Source: Nonomuraea turkmeniaca | GTDB taxonomy: Bacteria > Actinomycetota > Actinomycetes > Streptosporangiales > Streptosporangiaceae | Length of the DNA: 39,597 nucleotides | NCBI RefSeq assembly: GCF_005889735.1 | Contig: NZ_VCKY01000087.1 | Location: 1-39,597 of the forward strand | Direction: 5' to 3' | Shown: piece after piece, positions 14,614-22,231 of the stretch | Position numbering within the stretch: the first letter of the stretch is position 1 | How the letters are laid out: every line of letters starts with the position of its first letter | Made by a program: the position numbers and the translations under genes | Notes under the pieces: generated by a model | Told to the model about the DNA's origin: nothing | Seen by the model: only the letters and a program-made list of their open reading frames with translations | The model's database searches: none

Positions 14614-15297
14614 CTACTTCTGCGCCGAGTCGACCGCACCGTACTCGTCGTGCCAGTTCCACCACTCGTACGGCGGGGTCTGGGGATAGCCCTCGGGTGA
14701 GTCCTCCCACTCCTCCTGCCGTCCGAGCGCCGTCATGTCTAGGTAGCTCCAGGTGCTCCCGAGAGCCTCGTCGCCACGGTTGTTGATGAAGTACGTGCGG
14801 AACACCCTGTCGCCGTCGCGAATGAACGCGTTGGTGCCGTGCCACTGGTCCACACCGAAGTCGGCGTCGAACTCGTCGGTCAGGGTGTACCAGGGCATGG
14901 TCCAGCCCATCCGCGCCTTCACCCGCGCGATCTCCGGCTGGGGCGCACGCGAGACGAAGGCGAGCGTGGTGTCGCGGGCGTTCAGATGGGCGAGGTGGCC
15001 GACATGATCGGCCACCATGGAGCAGCCGACGCACGCGTGGTCGGGCCAGCCTTCCACGCCGGGATCGAAGAAGGCGCGGTAGACGATCAGCTGACGGCGG
15101 CCCTCGAACAGGTCCAGCAGGCTCGCCTTACCCGCGGGTCCGTCGAACTCGTAGTCTTTCTCCACCGCCATCCACGGCATCCGCCGGCGCTTCGCGGCCA
15201 GCGCGTCCCGGGCGCGGGTCAGCTCCTTTTCTTCGACGAGCAGCTGCTGGCGTGCTGCCTCCCACTCTTGCTGCGTGACGATCGAGGGTGTCTTCAT
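14614..15297 (-). CDS. DUF899 thioredoxin-like protein
   Basis: From ATG 15297 the protein has 227 residues of the DUF899 family, a thioredoxin-like fold. Hallmarks are the N-terminal VTQQEWEAARQQLLVEEKEL, RMPWMAVEKDYEFDGPAGKA, LLDLFEGRRQLIVYRAFFDP, and HACVGCSMVADHVGHLAHLN with the CVGCS pair, followed by WYTLTDEFDADFGV and YEWWNWHDEY. No enzymatic role is firmly established for the family. It lies 88 bases after the ArsR gene on the same strand and may be the third gene of the SRPBCC-ArsR unit; such three-gene sets are common in actinobacteria (recollection). Confidence 0.9.
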   Translation of the reverse strand: MKTPSIVTQQEWEAARQQLLVEEKELTRARDALAAKRRRMPWMAVEKDYEFDGPAGKASLLDLFEGRRQLIVYRAFFDPGVEGWPDHACVGCSMVADHVGHLAHLNARDTTLAFVSRAPQPEIARVKARMGWTMPWYTLTDEFDADFGVDQWHGTNAFIRDGDRVFRTYFINNRGDEALGSTWSYLDMTALGRQEEWEDSPEGYPQTPPYEWWNWHDEYGAVDSAQK

Positions 15298-15385
15298 GGT
15301 GATGTTCACCTTCCCGTTCAGATCCGTGCTCTCGCACTGACGGCGTTGTCCCCGGCTCGTACCCGAAGTTGTCGTCCACCACGAG

Positions 15386-15730
15386 CTAGTCCCCCTGAGC
15401 ATCCCGATCGAGGTGATCCATCAACGCCTCCAACGGGCCGTCCCAGTCGCGGGCCAGCGCGGCCAGGAACTGCTGCGCCACTTGCATCGGCGCGGAACGC
15501 AGCCGGTAGCGCACCCGGCGCCGCTCCCCCGGCTCGGCCGTCACCAGGCCGGCCTCGGCCAGCAGCGCCAGGTGTTTGGCGATCGCCTGCCGCGTGATCG
15601 GCAGACGGCCCGCCAGGTCCGTGGCCGTGGCCGGGCCCTCTGAGGCCAGCGCGGCCAGTATGGCGCGCCGGCTCGGGTCGGCCAGGGCGATGAAGACCTG
15701 CTCGGCGATCGCCTCGATATCAGCCGCCAT
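15386..15730 (-). CDS. ArsR-family winged-helix repressor
   Basis: From ATG 15730 the protein has 114 residues with the ArsR winged helix: FIALADPSRRAILAALASEG, ATDLAGRLPITRQAIAKHLA, LLAEAGLVTAEPGERRRVRY. No Cys metal site is present, so it belongs to the non-metal class that usually accompanies SRPBCC (AHSA1-like) genes. Its start overlaps the SRPBCC stop by 11 bases. It is the likely binder of the palindrome at 16167-16188. The ATG lies within the preceding gene, so translational coupling is expected. Confidence 0.92.
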   Translation of the reverse strand: MAADIEAIAEQVFIALADPSRRAILAALASEGPATATDLAGRLPITRQAIAKHLALLAEAGLVTAEPGERRRVRYRLRSAPMQVAQQFLAALARDWDGPLEALMDHLDRDAQGD

Positions 15731-16151
15731 CGAGGTAGCCGGCCAGTTCGCCGAGCTCGCGTGCCCACCCCTGGACGTGGCCGTCGTACGCCTCGCCGTA
15801 GACATCATCTGGCAACTGGGCGAAACCGGTCTCGACCACCCGCAACCGCGTGCCCGCACCGGCCGGTTCGAGCGTGAACTCGACATAGGTACGGCGCGGA
15901 TCGCCCTCAGGCAGCTCCTGGATCTGCCAGGTGAACCCGAACACCGTCGGCTCCTCCACCCGTTCCACGCGCATGTCGACCTTGGCCCCGCCGGCCCAGC
16001 TCATCCGGGCCGCCCCTCCCGGGCGCAGGTCGATCGCCGCCTCGTCACCGAACCAGGCGCCCAGCCCCTCGGCGGTGGTGAGCGCCGCCCACACCTTGTC
16101 CGGTGGGTGAGCGAGCTCCACGATCCGCTCGACGCGATCAGGGAAACCCAT
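15720..16151 (-). CDS. SRPBCC-domain protein (AHSA1-like)
   Basis: The 143-residue protein is an SRPBCC/START-like fold: RVERIVELAHPPDKVWAALT at the N terminus, GLGAWFGDEAAIDLRPGG, then VEFTLEPAGAGTRLRVVETG and a long C-terminal helix GHVQGWARELGELAGYL. Such proteins bind small hydrophobic ligands in a deep cavity; the ligand is unknown. AGAGG lies upstream of ATG 16151. It is the first gene of the unit and its promoter is overlapped by the ArsR-type palindrome, so it is probably derepressed by a ligand acting on ArsR. Confidence 0.9.
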   Translation of the reverse strand: MGFPDRVERIVELAHPPDKVWAALTTAEGLGAWFGDEAAIDLRPGGAARMSWAGGAKVDMRVERVEEPTVFGFTWQIQELPEGDPRRTYVEFTLEPAGAGTRLRVVETGFAQLPDDVYGEAYDGHVQGWARELGELAGYLDGG

Positions 16152-16166
16152 GACAACCTCTCACAA

Positions 16167-16215
16167 GTAGCAACCTTCCAGTTGCTACATTATGGCAACC
16201 GAACGATTGCGTCAA
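16167..16215 (-). promoter_or_regulatory. promoter with ArsR-type operator
   Basis: On the minus strand, -35 TTGACG (16210-16215) and -10 TAATGT (16187-16192) are 17 bp apart. GTAGCAAC (16167-16174) and GTTGCTAC (16181-16188) form a perfect 8-bp inverted repeat that overlaps the -10 and the expected start point near 16180. Placement predicts repression of the SRPBCC-ArsR unit by its ArsR protein. Confidence 0.8.
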
Positions 16216-16349
16216 CAGCCCCCGGACCCAAAGGCCACCCCCGGCGCCGCAGCACGAAGCCAGGTCGCGACGAGATCGGTGACCGAGCGAGTGTGTCCGG
16301 TCGGGAGCGGGGGGGTTGGTGCCAAAGGGCAGCAGTGGGCCGCGCCCGT

Positions 16350-16565
16350 CCATCGAGCGGATGGATGCGCGGGCGTGGCGAAACGCTGCCGATAGCCGCC
16401 GGAGTGACGCCGAAGCGGTGCCTGAACACCCAGTGGAGCGTCTCGACCGAGCCGAGACCGACCGAGTTCGATGGTCTTGAGCCCGTTGCCGGTGTGGACG
16501 AGTTGCCGGACCGCTGCGTCGACACGGACTGACTCGACGTAGTGCGCAGGTGTCACTCCGAGCTG
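16350..16565 (-). pseudogene. AraC-family regulator, C-terminal remnant
   Basis: The frame from 16565 reads QLGVTPAHYVESVRVDAAVR, then QLVHTGNGLKTIE, the first helices of the AraC DNA-binding domain (first HTH region). After about 16469 the homology moves to another frame (VGLGSVETLHWVFRHRFGVT), the second HTH with its ending RFGVTPA, and then back to YRQRF. The N-terminal three quarters, including any DJ-1/PfpI-like domain, is absent; the remnant begins about 45 bases after the stop of the GH43 gene. At least one frameshift and the truncation make it a dead gene of the GlxA type. Confidence 0.75.
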
Positions 16566-16611
16566 CACGGACCGGGAGCCTGACGACGCCCCGGACACAC
16601 CCGGGACCGGT

Positions 16612-18069
16612 TCAGGACTGTGTGCGGGACCACTGCTGGTGGGTGCCGTTGCCGCAGGTGTACTGCTGGATGTCGGCGCCGTCGGCCGTGGATGCGCCGG
16701 CGACGTCCAGGCACTTGCCGCTGTGACGGGCCCTGAGCTGGAAGTAGCTGCCCGTGGCCGCCCACTGCCACTGCTGGTTGGCACCGCCGCCACAGGTGTA
16801 CTGGATGATGTTCGCCCCATCGGCCGTGGAAGCACCTGCCACGTCCAGGCACTTACCGCTGTTCTGGCTCACCAGCCGGTAGTAGCCGCCACCGGCGTCC
16901 TCGAACCGCCACTTCTGGTTGCCGCCGCCGTTCCACGGATACTGCTTCACTTCGGCGTTGTTCGCGGTCGAGGCGCTGACGACATCCATCACCCTGCCGC
17001 TGTGGCGGGCGGTGATCCGGTAGTAGGGAGTGGAGCCAGTGCCCGTGATGACGCCGGTGGCGGCGTCGATGGTGATCTGGGGGTACCAGGTGAGGCTCAT
17101 GCTGGTGGTGGAGGGGAACGTGATCGGTAACCAGACGTACTGGGAATCGTTCACCGGCCCACCCCAGGCACCGGCCCAGCGGTCCCCCATGTACAGGTAA
17201 CCAGTGGTCGACGAGCCCTGGATCGGCAGCACGTACGCCGGCTGGGAGCTGAACGTCGTGCCGTCGCCGACGTTGGTCCACCCGGTCCATGGGCCGGAGA
17301 TGCTCGACGCGGTGGCGTATCGCGCCTGGTTCGGATTCCAGCCCGTAGCTCCCGACGTCAACAGGAAATAGACGTTGTCCCGTTTGAACATGGCCGGGGC
17401 TTCGCGGTGGGCGTCATTCCAGAAGTTGCCCACCAACGAGCTGACGTTCAGGTAGTCCGGCGTGAGCCGGTAGATGTGCAGGTCGTAGTTCTCATCCGCT
17501 GCCGAGATCATGTAAGCCGTGCCGTTGTCGTTGTAGAGCGTGATGTCCCTCGACATGTGCTGCCCCAGCGGGCGGAAGCTGCCGTGGTAGGTGTAGTCAC
17601 CGTCCACGGTCGCCGAAGAGGCGACGGCGGCGCGCGCCTCGCTGTAGTTCGATCCGTTCTCCTTGTGCATCCACATGACGTATCTGCCGGTGGAGCTGTT
17701 GTAGATGACCTTCGGTCGCTCGATGTTGGCGACGTTGAGCTCGGCATGTGACGACTGGGTGAGCACGTTCCTGCGGAACTCCCAGTTCAGTAGGTCCGTG
17801 GACCGGTAGACCGAGACCGCGCGGAAGGTGTTGTCAGGATGGCGGTGCTCGCCGAACCAGTAGTAGTGGTCGCCCGACTTCAGCACGCCGCCGCCATGGG
17901 CATGCAGCACATTCCCGCTGGTGTCACGGAACTGGGTGCCGTTGGTGATGGTCACCGGAGCGGCGTGTGCCGGCGGCACGGCATGGACGACGACAGCACC
18001 AGCGAGCAGGACGGTGGCCGCGATCGCCCGGAACAGGCTCACGAGTTGCGCACATAACCCGATGGTCAT
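16612..18069 (-). CDS. secreted GH43-like glycosidase with ricin-type lectin domain
   Basis: From ATG 18069 (GGAGGA six bases upstream) the protein has 485 residues: signal peptide ending AVPPAHA, a five-bladed-propeller glycosidase domain of GH43 character (about 40-345), and a ricin-B/CBM13 beta-trefoil (about 355-485). The start HAHGGGVLKSGDHYYWFGEH, LNVANIERPKVIYNSSTGRY and YHGSFRPLGQHMSRDITLYN resemble exo-beta-1,3-galactanases (GH43 subfamily 24), which also carry CBM13 modules. The trefoil shows NQKWRF, NQQWQW and HQQWSR, the QxW signatures. Likely function: release of galactose or galacto-oligosaccharides from arabinogalactan side chains outside the cell. A LacI-type palindrome lies 155 bases upstream of the start. 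Confidence 0.85.
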   Translation of the reverse strand: MTIGLCAQLVSLFRAIAATVLLAGAVVVHAVPPAHAAPVTITNGTQFRDTSGNVLHAHGGGVLKSGDHYYWFGEHRHPDNTFRAVSVYRSTDLLNWEFRRNVLTQSSHAELNVANIERPKVIYNSSTGRYVMWMHKENGSNYSEARAAVASSATVDGDYTYHGSFRPLGQHMSRDITLYNDNGTAYMISAADENYDLHIYRLTPDYLNVSSLVGNFWNDAHREAPAMFKRDNVYFLLTSGATGWNPNQARYATASSISGPWTGWTNVGDGTTFSSQPAYVLPIQGSSTTGYLYMGDRWAGAWGGPVNDSQYVWLPITFPSTTSMSLTWYPQITIDAATGVITGTGSTPYYRITARHSGRVMDVVSASTANNAEVKQYPWNGGGNQKWRFEDAGGGYYRLVSQNSGKCLDVAGASTADGANIIQYTCGGGANQQWQWAATGSYFQLRARHSGKCLDVAGASTADGADIQQYTCGNGTHQQWSRTQS

Positions 18070-18223
18070 GCTGATCCTCCGTTGGAGAGCTGGGATGCGC
18101 GGTCGGGCGGCGGTGCGCGACGATCCTTCGGCGGAGGGACACAACGGGCACCCTTCTACGAGGCAGATCGGAGACGGGTCGACGACCGGAGACGGAGGAA
18201 CACGGAAGCGGTCCACGAAGATC

Positions 18224-18241
18224 AATGTTCGCGCTAACATT
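18224..18241. promoter_or_regulatory. LacI-type operator-like palindrome upstream of the GH43 gene
   Basis: AATGTTCGCGCTAACATT is an 18-bp inverted repeat around a central GCGC with a single mismatched pair. It is close to TGTTAGCGCTAACA, a palindrome type used by LacI-family sugar regulators in streptomycetes. It lies 155 bases before the GH43 start. Confidence 0.65.
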
Positions 18242-18511
18242 TCCGTGCCGACGTATGCCCCGGCGAGCCTGAGGATCTGACGAACATCCCGACGGGGCGA
18301 TGACCATGGGATCGCGTTACCGTTTCTGACGCGAATGCTATGGCTCCCGGCAAGGTTGTCAAGACCCCAGTCAAGAGGCATCCGGATGTCCACGCTTCTG
18401 CCCTGCCCACGACCTCCGGTCCTGCAGCCGGCGCCGGTGCCGATCGTGCACCCGAGCGGCCGGTAGCCCTCTGGAACGGTGAACCCGGGAGCAGCGTGCG
18501 GCCGGTGGCCG

Positions 18512-19417
18512 CTACTTCGCGATCGCCTCGCGGACGGACGGGACGATCTCCTGGGCCCAGCGGGCCAGGACGGTGAGGTCTGGGGCGCCGTGGCCGGCGG
18601 AGAAGAGCGTGAAGCCCGACGCGCCGTGCTCCAGCACGGCTCCGGTCAGCTCCTCGACCCACTGGCCGACGGAGCCGCCGAGCCAGCGGCCGTCGCGGTC
18701 GCGCGTGGCGGGCAGCGGCCGGTCGGTGATGCGTCCGGGAAAGTTGAAGATCGTGCGGATCTCGCTCGGATCGCGGCCGACGGACGCCGCCGCTTCGTCG
18801 ATGATGGGCCGGGATGCCCGGTAACGTTCGCTGAGCCAGTCGGCGGCGTGGCCGGGGATCCAGCCGTCGGCCACGCGGCCGGTGACGGCCAGGGATTTCG
18901 GGCCGACCGATCCGGTCCACACGGGCGGCGCGGCGACGGGAGCGGGCTCGATCTGGTGCACCTGGTAGTGGTTGCCCTGGTAGGTGACCGGCGGGCCGCC
19001 GCCCGACAGCAGCTTGACCAGGACGATCGCCTCCTCGAAGGCGTCCACGGCGTCGCCGGGCGTCAGCCGCGGCACGCCCATGTCGGCGATCCGATCCCAC
19101 AACCCGCCCGCGCCCATGCCGAGCACGATCCGGCCGCCCGACAGCGCGGACAGCGACGTCACGGTCCTGGCCAGCATGGGAGCGGGCCGGGTCGGCAGGT
19201 TGGTGACGTTGGCGAAGCCGGCGATGTGCTGCGTACGTCCGAGGATGAAGCCGAGCGCGGCGTAGGCGTCCACGCGCCCGCCGATGTAGGGATGGTCTGA
19301 CAAGGTGAAGAGGTCAAGCCCGTCCAGGTCGGCCTGCTGGGCCATGCGCAACAGCTCGGCTATGTGGTCAATGCCGGAATGTGCGCCAAAACCGAAGACG
19401 ATGTTATGTCCGGACAA
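18512..19417 (-). CDS. LLM-class (F420-type) oxidoreductase
   Basis: The 301-residue protein is a luciferase-like monooxygenase-fold flavoprotein: MAQQADLDGLDLFTLSDHPY, LGFILGRTQHIAGFANVTNL, PAPMLARTVTSLSALSGGRI, VLGMGAGG, and PPVWTGSVGPKSLAVTGRVA. The sequence family is that of actinobacterial F420-dependent enzymes, though FMN use cannot be excluded by sequence alone. Initiation is probably TTG at 19417, as GGGAAAGG lies seven bases upstream and the protein starts in register with relatives. Substrate unknown. It lies downstream of the NDH-2-like gene on the same strand, 148 bases away, and may be co-transcribed. Confidence 0.88.
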   Translation of the reverse strand: MSGHNIVFGFGAHSGIDHIAELLRMAQQADLDGLDLFTLSDHPYIGGRVDAYAALGFILGRTQHIAGFANVTNLPTRPAPMLARTVTSLSALSGGRIVLGMGAGGLWDRIADMGVPRLTPGDAVDAFEEAIVLVKLLSGGGPPVTYQGNHYQVHQIEPAPVAAPPVWTGSVGPKSLAVTGRVADGWIPGHAADWLSERYRASRPIIDEAAASVGRDPSEIRTIFNFPGRITDRPLPATRDRDGRWLGGSVGQWVEELTGAVLEHGASGFTLFSAGHGAPDLTVLARWAQEIVPSVREAIAK

Positions 19418-19565
19418 TGTTCTGCCTTTCCCTGCAATTGCCTCGTGCGCACGGTTCGTGATCGTGCGGCTGTCTTGTTTCGGACGTTTCCGTCCCGGAG
19501 TTCATGGTGCCCAGGACGAGCCGGGACACTGAAGCGCCGCTGCCGCCCAGCCCGAGTAGTCCATG

Positions 19566-20669
19566 TCAGGCGGCGCCGAACTGCTCGGTGAAGCGCCCCG
19601 TGAACAGGTCGGCCCCCTTGTACGCCGAGACCGTCTCGGCCGGGACGACGGCCGGGCCGTCGGGGGTGGGCAGCTGGCCGACACCGCCACGCGGGCCGAG
19701 CGGAAGAAGGATCATGGGGTGGGGCAACGGCTGGTAGGTGGCCTCCGGCTGCTCGCCGCGCAGGTGGGCCATGATGTTCTGGGCCACCACCTCTGCGTGC
19801 TGCATCGCGTACCCGGCCATCTTCGCCTCGGCGACATCCGTGATGTCGCCGATGGCGTAGACGTGCTCATGAACGGCGTCGTGCCCGTGGACGTTGAGGG
19901 TTTCGGTGACGGGAACCTGCCCCTGCGGCGTACGAGTCGTCAGCTGACCGTCGGCGAGGTAGTCGCTGTTGACGCGTACGCCGTGCGCGCGGAACCAGAT
20001 GTCGGCGATGATCTCCTCCCCACCGGTCGTGGTGACGGTGAACGTGGCCGCCTGGCCGGGTTCGGTCGCCGGGGGTGCGGTCAGGCCGGCGCCCAGCCGC
20101 AGGTGGATATCCAGCTCATCGAGCTGGCGGCGCAGCTCCTCGCGCATCTCCGCGGGGAAGGCGGCCAGCAGCTGCTCGGCCGGGTCGACGATGGTCACGC
20201 GCTTGTGCGGCCAGACCTCCTTGATCTCCCCGGCCAGTTCCAGGCCGACCGGCCCGGCGCCGAGGATCAGCACCCGCTCAGAGCCAGCCAGTTCCTTGTG
20301 GGTCCGGAGCAGGTCGTCCAGGACCTCGTCTGTGGCGTCAGAGGCGGGCTTGGCGGGGTAGGCGTAGCTGGAGCCGGTGGCCAGAACCAGGTAGTCGGCC
20401 TCGATCCGCCGGCCTGAGGCCAGAGTGACGCCGCCTGGGTCCACCGAGACCGCGCGATCGCGCACCACCGTGCCGCGCCTGAGCCACTGGTCATAGGGGA
20501 AGAACATGTTGTGCGCCCAGCCGGGCTGGGTCAGCGCCCGCAGCGAGCCGGCCGAGTTGACGAACGCCTCACGGGGGTCGATGAGGACGACGTCGGCCTC
20601 CAGGTCCAGCGCCTTGGCGACCGTAGAACCACCGTAACCTCCGCCGATGACCACGACTGTACGACTCAT
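19566..20669 (-). CDS. FAD-dependent oxidoreductase, NDH-2/AIF-like
   Basis: The protein (367-368 residues; two adjacent ATGs at 20672 and 20669) has the two dinucleotide folds of the pyridine nucleotide-disulfide reductase superfamily: VVVIGGGYGGSTVAKAL for FAD at the N terminus, LVLATGSSYAYPAKP, RVLILGAGPVGLELAGEIKE for NAD(P)H near residue 140, and VYAIGDITDVAEAKMAGYAM near 290. No redox-active CxxxxC pair is present, so it resembles type II NADH dehydrogenases and FSP1/AIF-like quinone reductases; its short length without C-terminal amphipathic helix suggests a soluble or weakly bound form. The upstream promoter is covered by two matching operators, so it is tightly regulated. Confidence 0.88.
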   Translation of the reverse strand: MSRTVVVIGGGYGGSTVAKALDLEADVVLIDPREAFVNSAGSLRALTQPGWAHNMFFPYDQWLRRGTVVRDRAVSVDPGGVTLASGRRIEADYLVLATGSSYAYPAKPASDATDEVLDDLLRTHKELAGSERVLILGAGPVGLELAGEIKEVWPHKRVTIVDPAEQLLAAFPAEMREELRRQLDELDIHLRLGAGLTAPPATEPGQAATFTVTTTGGEEIIADIWFRAHGVRVNSDYLADGQLTTRTPQGQVPVTETLNVHGHDAVHEHVYAIGDITDVAEAKMAGYAMQHAEVVAQNIMAHLRGEQPEATYQPLPHPMILLPLGPRGGVGQLPTPDGPAVVPAETVSAYKGADLFTGRFTEQFGAA

Positions 20670-20698
20670 CATTCACGCTCCCACACGAAAAGGGTCGA

Positions 20699-20740
20699 GT
20701 TCGTGTCACGAACCATATTAGTTCGCACCACGAATCGCAA
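20699..20740 (-). promoter_or_regulatory. promoter with paired operators
   Basis: On the minus strand -35 TTGCGA (20735-20740) and -10 TATGGT (20712-20717) are 17 bp apart. GTTCGTG-T-CACGAAC at 20699-20713 is a perfect palindrome over the -10 and start site; a second, imperfect copy GTTCGcaccaCGAAT at 20721-20735 fills the spacer. The copies begin 22 bp apart, two helical turns, which would let two dimers bind the same face. The regulator gene is not adjacent. Confidence 0.72.
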
Positions 20741-20939
20741 CTCATCCTCAGGCTCAGCACATGTGATCCGGCGCCCGTCAACATGCTCACTCACTGGCCC
20801 AGACCAACAAATTCGCGGAACGAACTACCGCACTGATGTTCATCCAGCGGGCGGGCGGGGCTACCGTTGTGTCGCCGCCCCGGCGAGCGGGGAGACATCC
20901 GGGACCGCGACCGTGCGGCACGCGTCGAAGGGAGACAGA

Positions 20940-22121
20940 GTGGGCCCGCGACTGGCAGCCGCCACCCTGGCGATGGTGGTGGCTTCGGCCGGATGTTCGG
21001 TCGTCTCGGCGACCGGCGGCGAGCCCAGCCCGGGTGATCGCGTCTCATCCAGGCCCAGCCCTGCTGACCTCCCGTCTGCGGGGACGAGCCACACCCCGGG
21101 CGCGGCGCGTCCCAAGGGGCGCTGGCGGGTGGTCTACCGGCAGAAGGGACTGGACCACGACGCCCGATTCCTGGACATCGCGGCCACGGGCGAGGCTGAC
21201 GCGTGGGCGGTCGGTGAGCGTCCCTTCGGCACCGATGGCCACGAGGCGCTGCTGGTCCGGTGGGATGGGGAGCACTGGCGACGGGTGACGAAGGAGCTGC
21301 CGAAGGCGGCCCGACACGTCACGCTCACCAAAGTGGACGCCTCGGACCCGGGCAACGTATGGGTCATCGCCGAGGACACGGAGGGGGGAGAGTCCGGGCT
21401 GCTGCACTTCGACGGGCGGCGCTGGTCGTTCACTCCCCATCCGGCGAGCACCTCCGAAGAGGATCCCGCAGGCCCGTCCGAGGTGATCGCGCTGAGCGGA
21501 GGGCAGGCGTGGACGTTCGGTGACAGGTGGGCGCGGCACTTCGACGGACGACGCTGGACCAGCCAGTCGATCCCCATCGTCACGCACGCCGCCGTCGCGC
21601 TGTCGCCGCGGGACATCTGGGCGGTCGGCGAGGCGGACCCGCTGCCGGACGACGCCTACGCGCAGTCGGAGCCTGCGGTCGCGCACTTCGACGGCCGGGC
21701 CTGGCAGCGGATGCCCCTGCCCGCGCTGTCACTGCCCGATTCGTCCATGTCGGGACTGTCGGCGGTGCTGGCCTCGACCACCGACGAGGTATGGGCCGTA
21801 GGCGGTTACGACACAGCGGACGGTACGTTCCGCCCGCTGTCATACCGGTGGAACGGCACGGCCTGGCAGGCGGTCGCCATCGAAGGCGGGCGGCTGACCG
21901 GGATCGCCCGCGACAGTGGCGGGGTGATGTGGGTAGCTTGCCGGCGGTTCGTCTCCGAGGGCGCGGACGGCTACCGACTGCTGGCCGGCGCGGGCGGTCG
22001 GTGGTCGGGGGTCGCGCCTTCCGCCCCGGTGACCGCGATGACCGCCCTTCCCGGCGGAAAGCCGCTGTGGGCGATCGGCCAGAACGCGATCACGGAGTAT
22101 CGCCAGCCGGGCGAGCAGTGA
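20940..22121 (+). CDS. putative lipoprotein with beta-propeller-like repeats
   Basis: GTG 20940, with AAGGGAGA four to six bases upstream, starts a 393-residue protein. The N terminus (VGPRLAAATLAMVVASAGC) is a short lipoprotein signal with Cys at about residue 19; the lipobox ASAGC is atypical at -3. A Ser/Pro-rich linker follows. The body has repeated units with the pattern DxWAVG...LxHFDGRRW (ADAWAVGERPFG, HFDGRRWSFTPHP, HFDGRRWTSQSIP, ARDIWAVG-like RDIWAVGEADP, DEVWAVGGYDT, RWNGTAWQAVAI), predicted to form a beta-propeller, possibly six or seven blades. Function unknown; likely anchored outside the membrane. It diverges from the flavoprotein gene across 270 bases that contain that gene's promoter. 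Confidence 0.75.
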   Translation: MGPRLAAATLAMVVASAGCSVVSATGGEPSPGDRVSSRPSPADLPSAGTSHTPGAARPKGRWRVVYRQKGLDHDARFLDIAATGEADAWAVGERPFGTDGHEALLVRWDGEHWRRVTKELPKAARHVTLTKVDASDPGNVWVIAEDTEGGESGLLHFDGRRWSFTPHPASTSEEDPAGPSEVIALSGGQAWTFGDRWARHFDGRRWTSQSIPIVTHAAVALSPRDIWAVGEADPLPDDAYAQSEPAVAHFDGRAWQRMPLPALSLPDSSMSGLSAVLASTTDEVWAVGGYDTADGTFRPLSYRWNGTAWQAVAIEGGRLTGIARDSGGVMWVACRRFVSEGADGYRLLAGAGGRWSGVAPSAPVTAMTALPGGKPLWAIGQNAITEYRQPGEQ

Positions 22122-22181
22122 CAAAGGCTTCTACGCCCGGCCCAACAGGGTGAATCATCCGCCGGGCAGGTAGCGCCATGG

Positions 22182-22213
22182 TGCCCTGCCCGCAGGCACG
22201 CACGGGCAGGGCA
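22182..22213. terminator. bidirectional hairpin terminator
   Basis: TGCCCTGCCCG (22182-22192) and CGGGCAGGGCA (22203-22213) form a perfect 11-bp stem with a 10-base loop between the convergent lipoprotein (ends 22121) and PHB-depolymerase (ends 22232) genes. Confidence 0.85.
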
Positions 22214-22231
22214 ATGGGCACCCCTGGTTGT

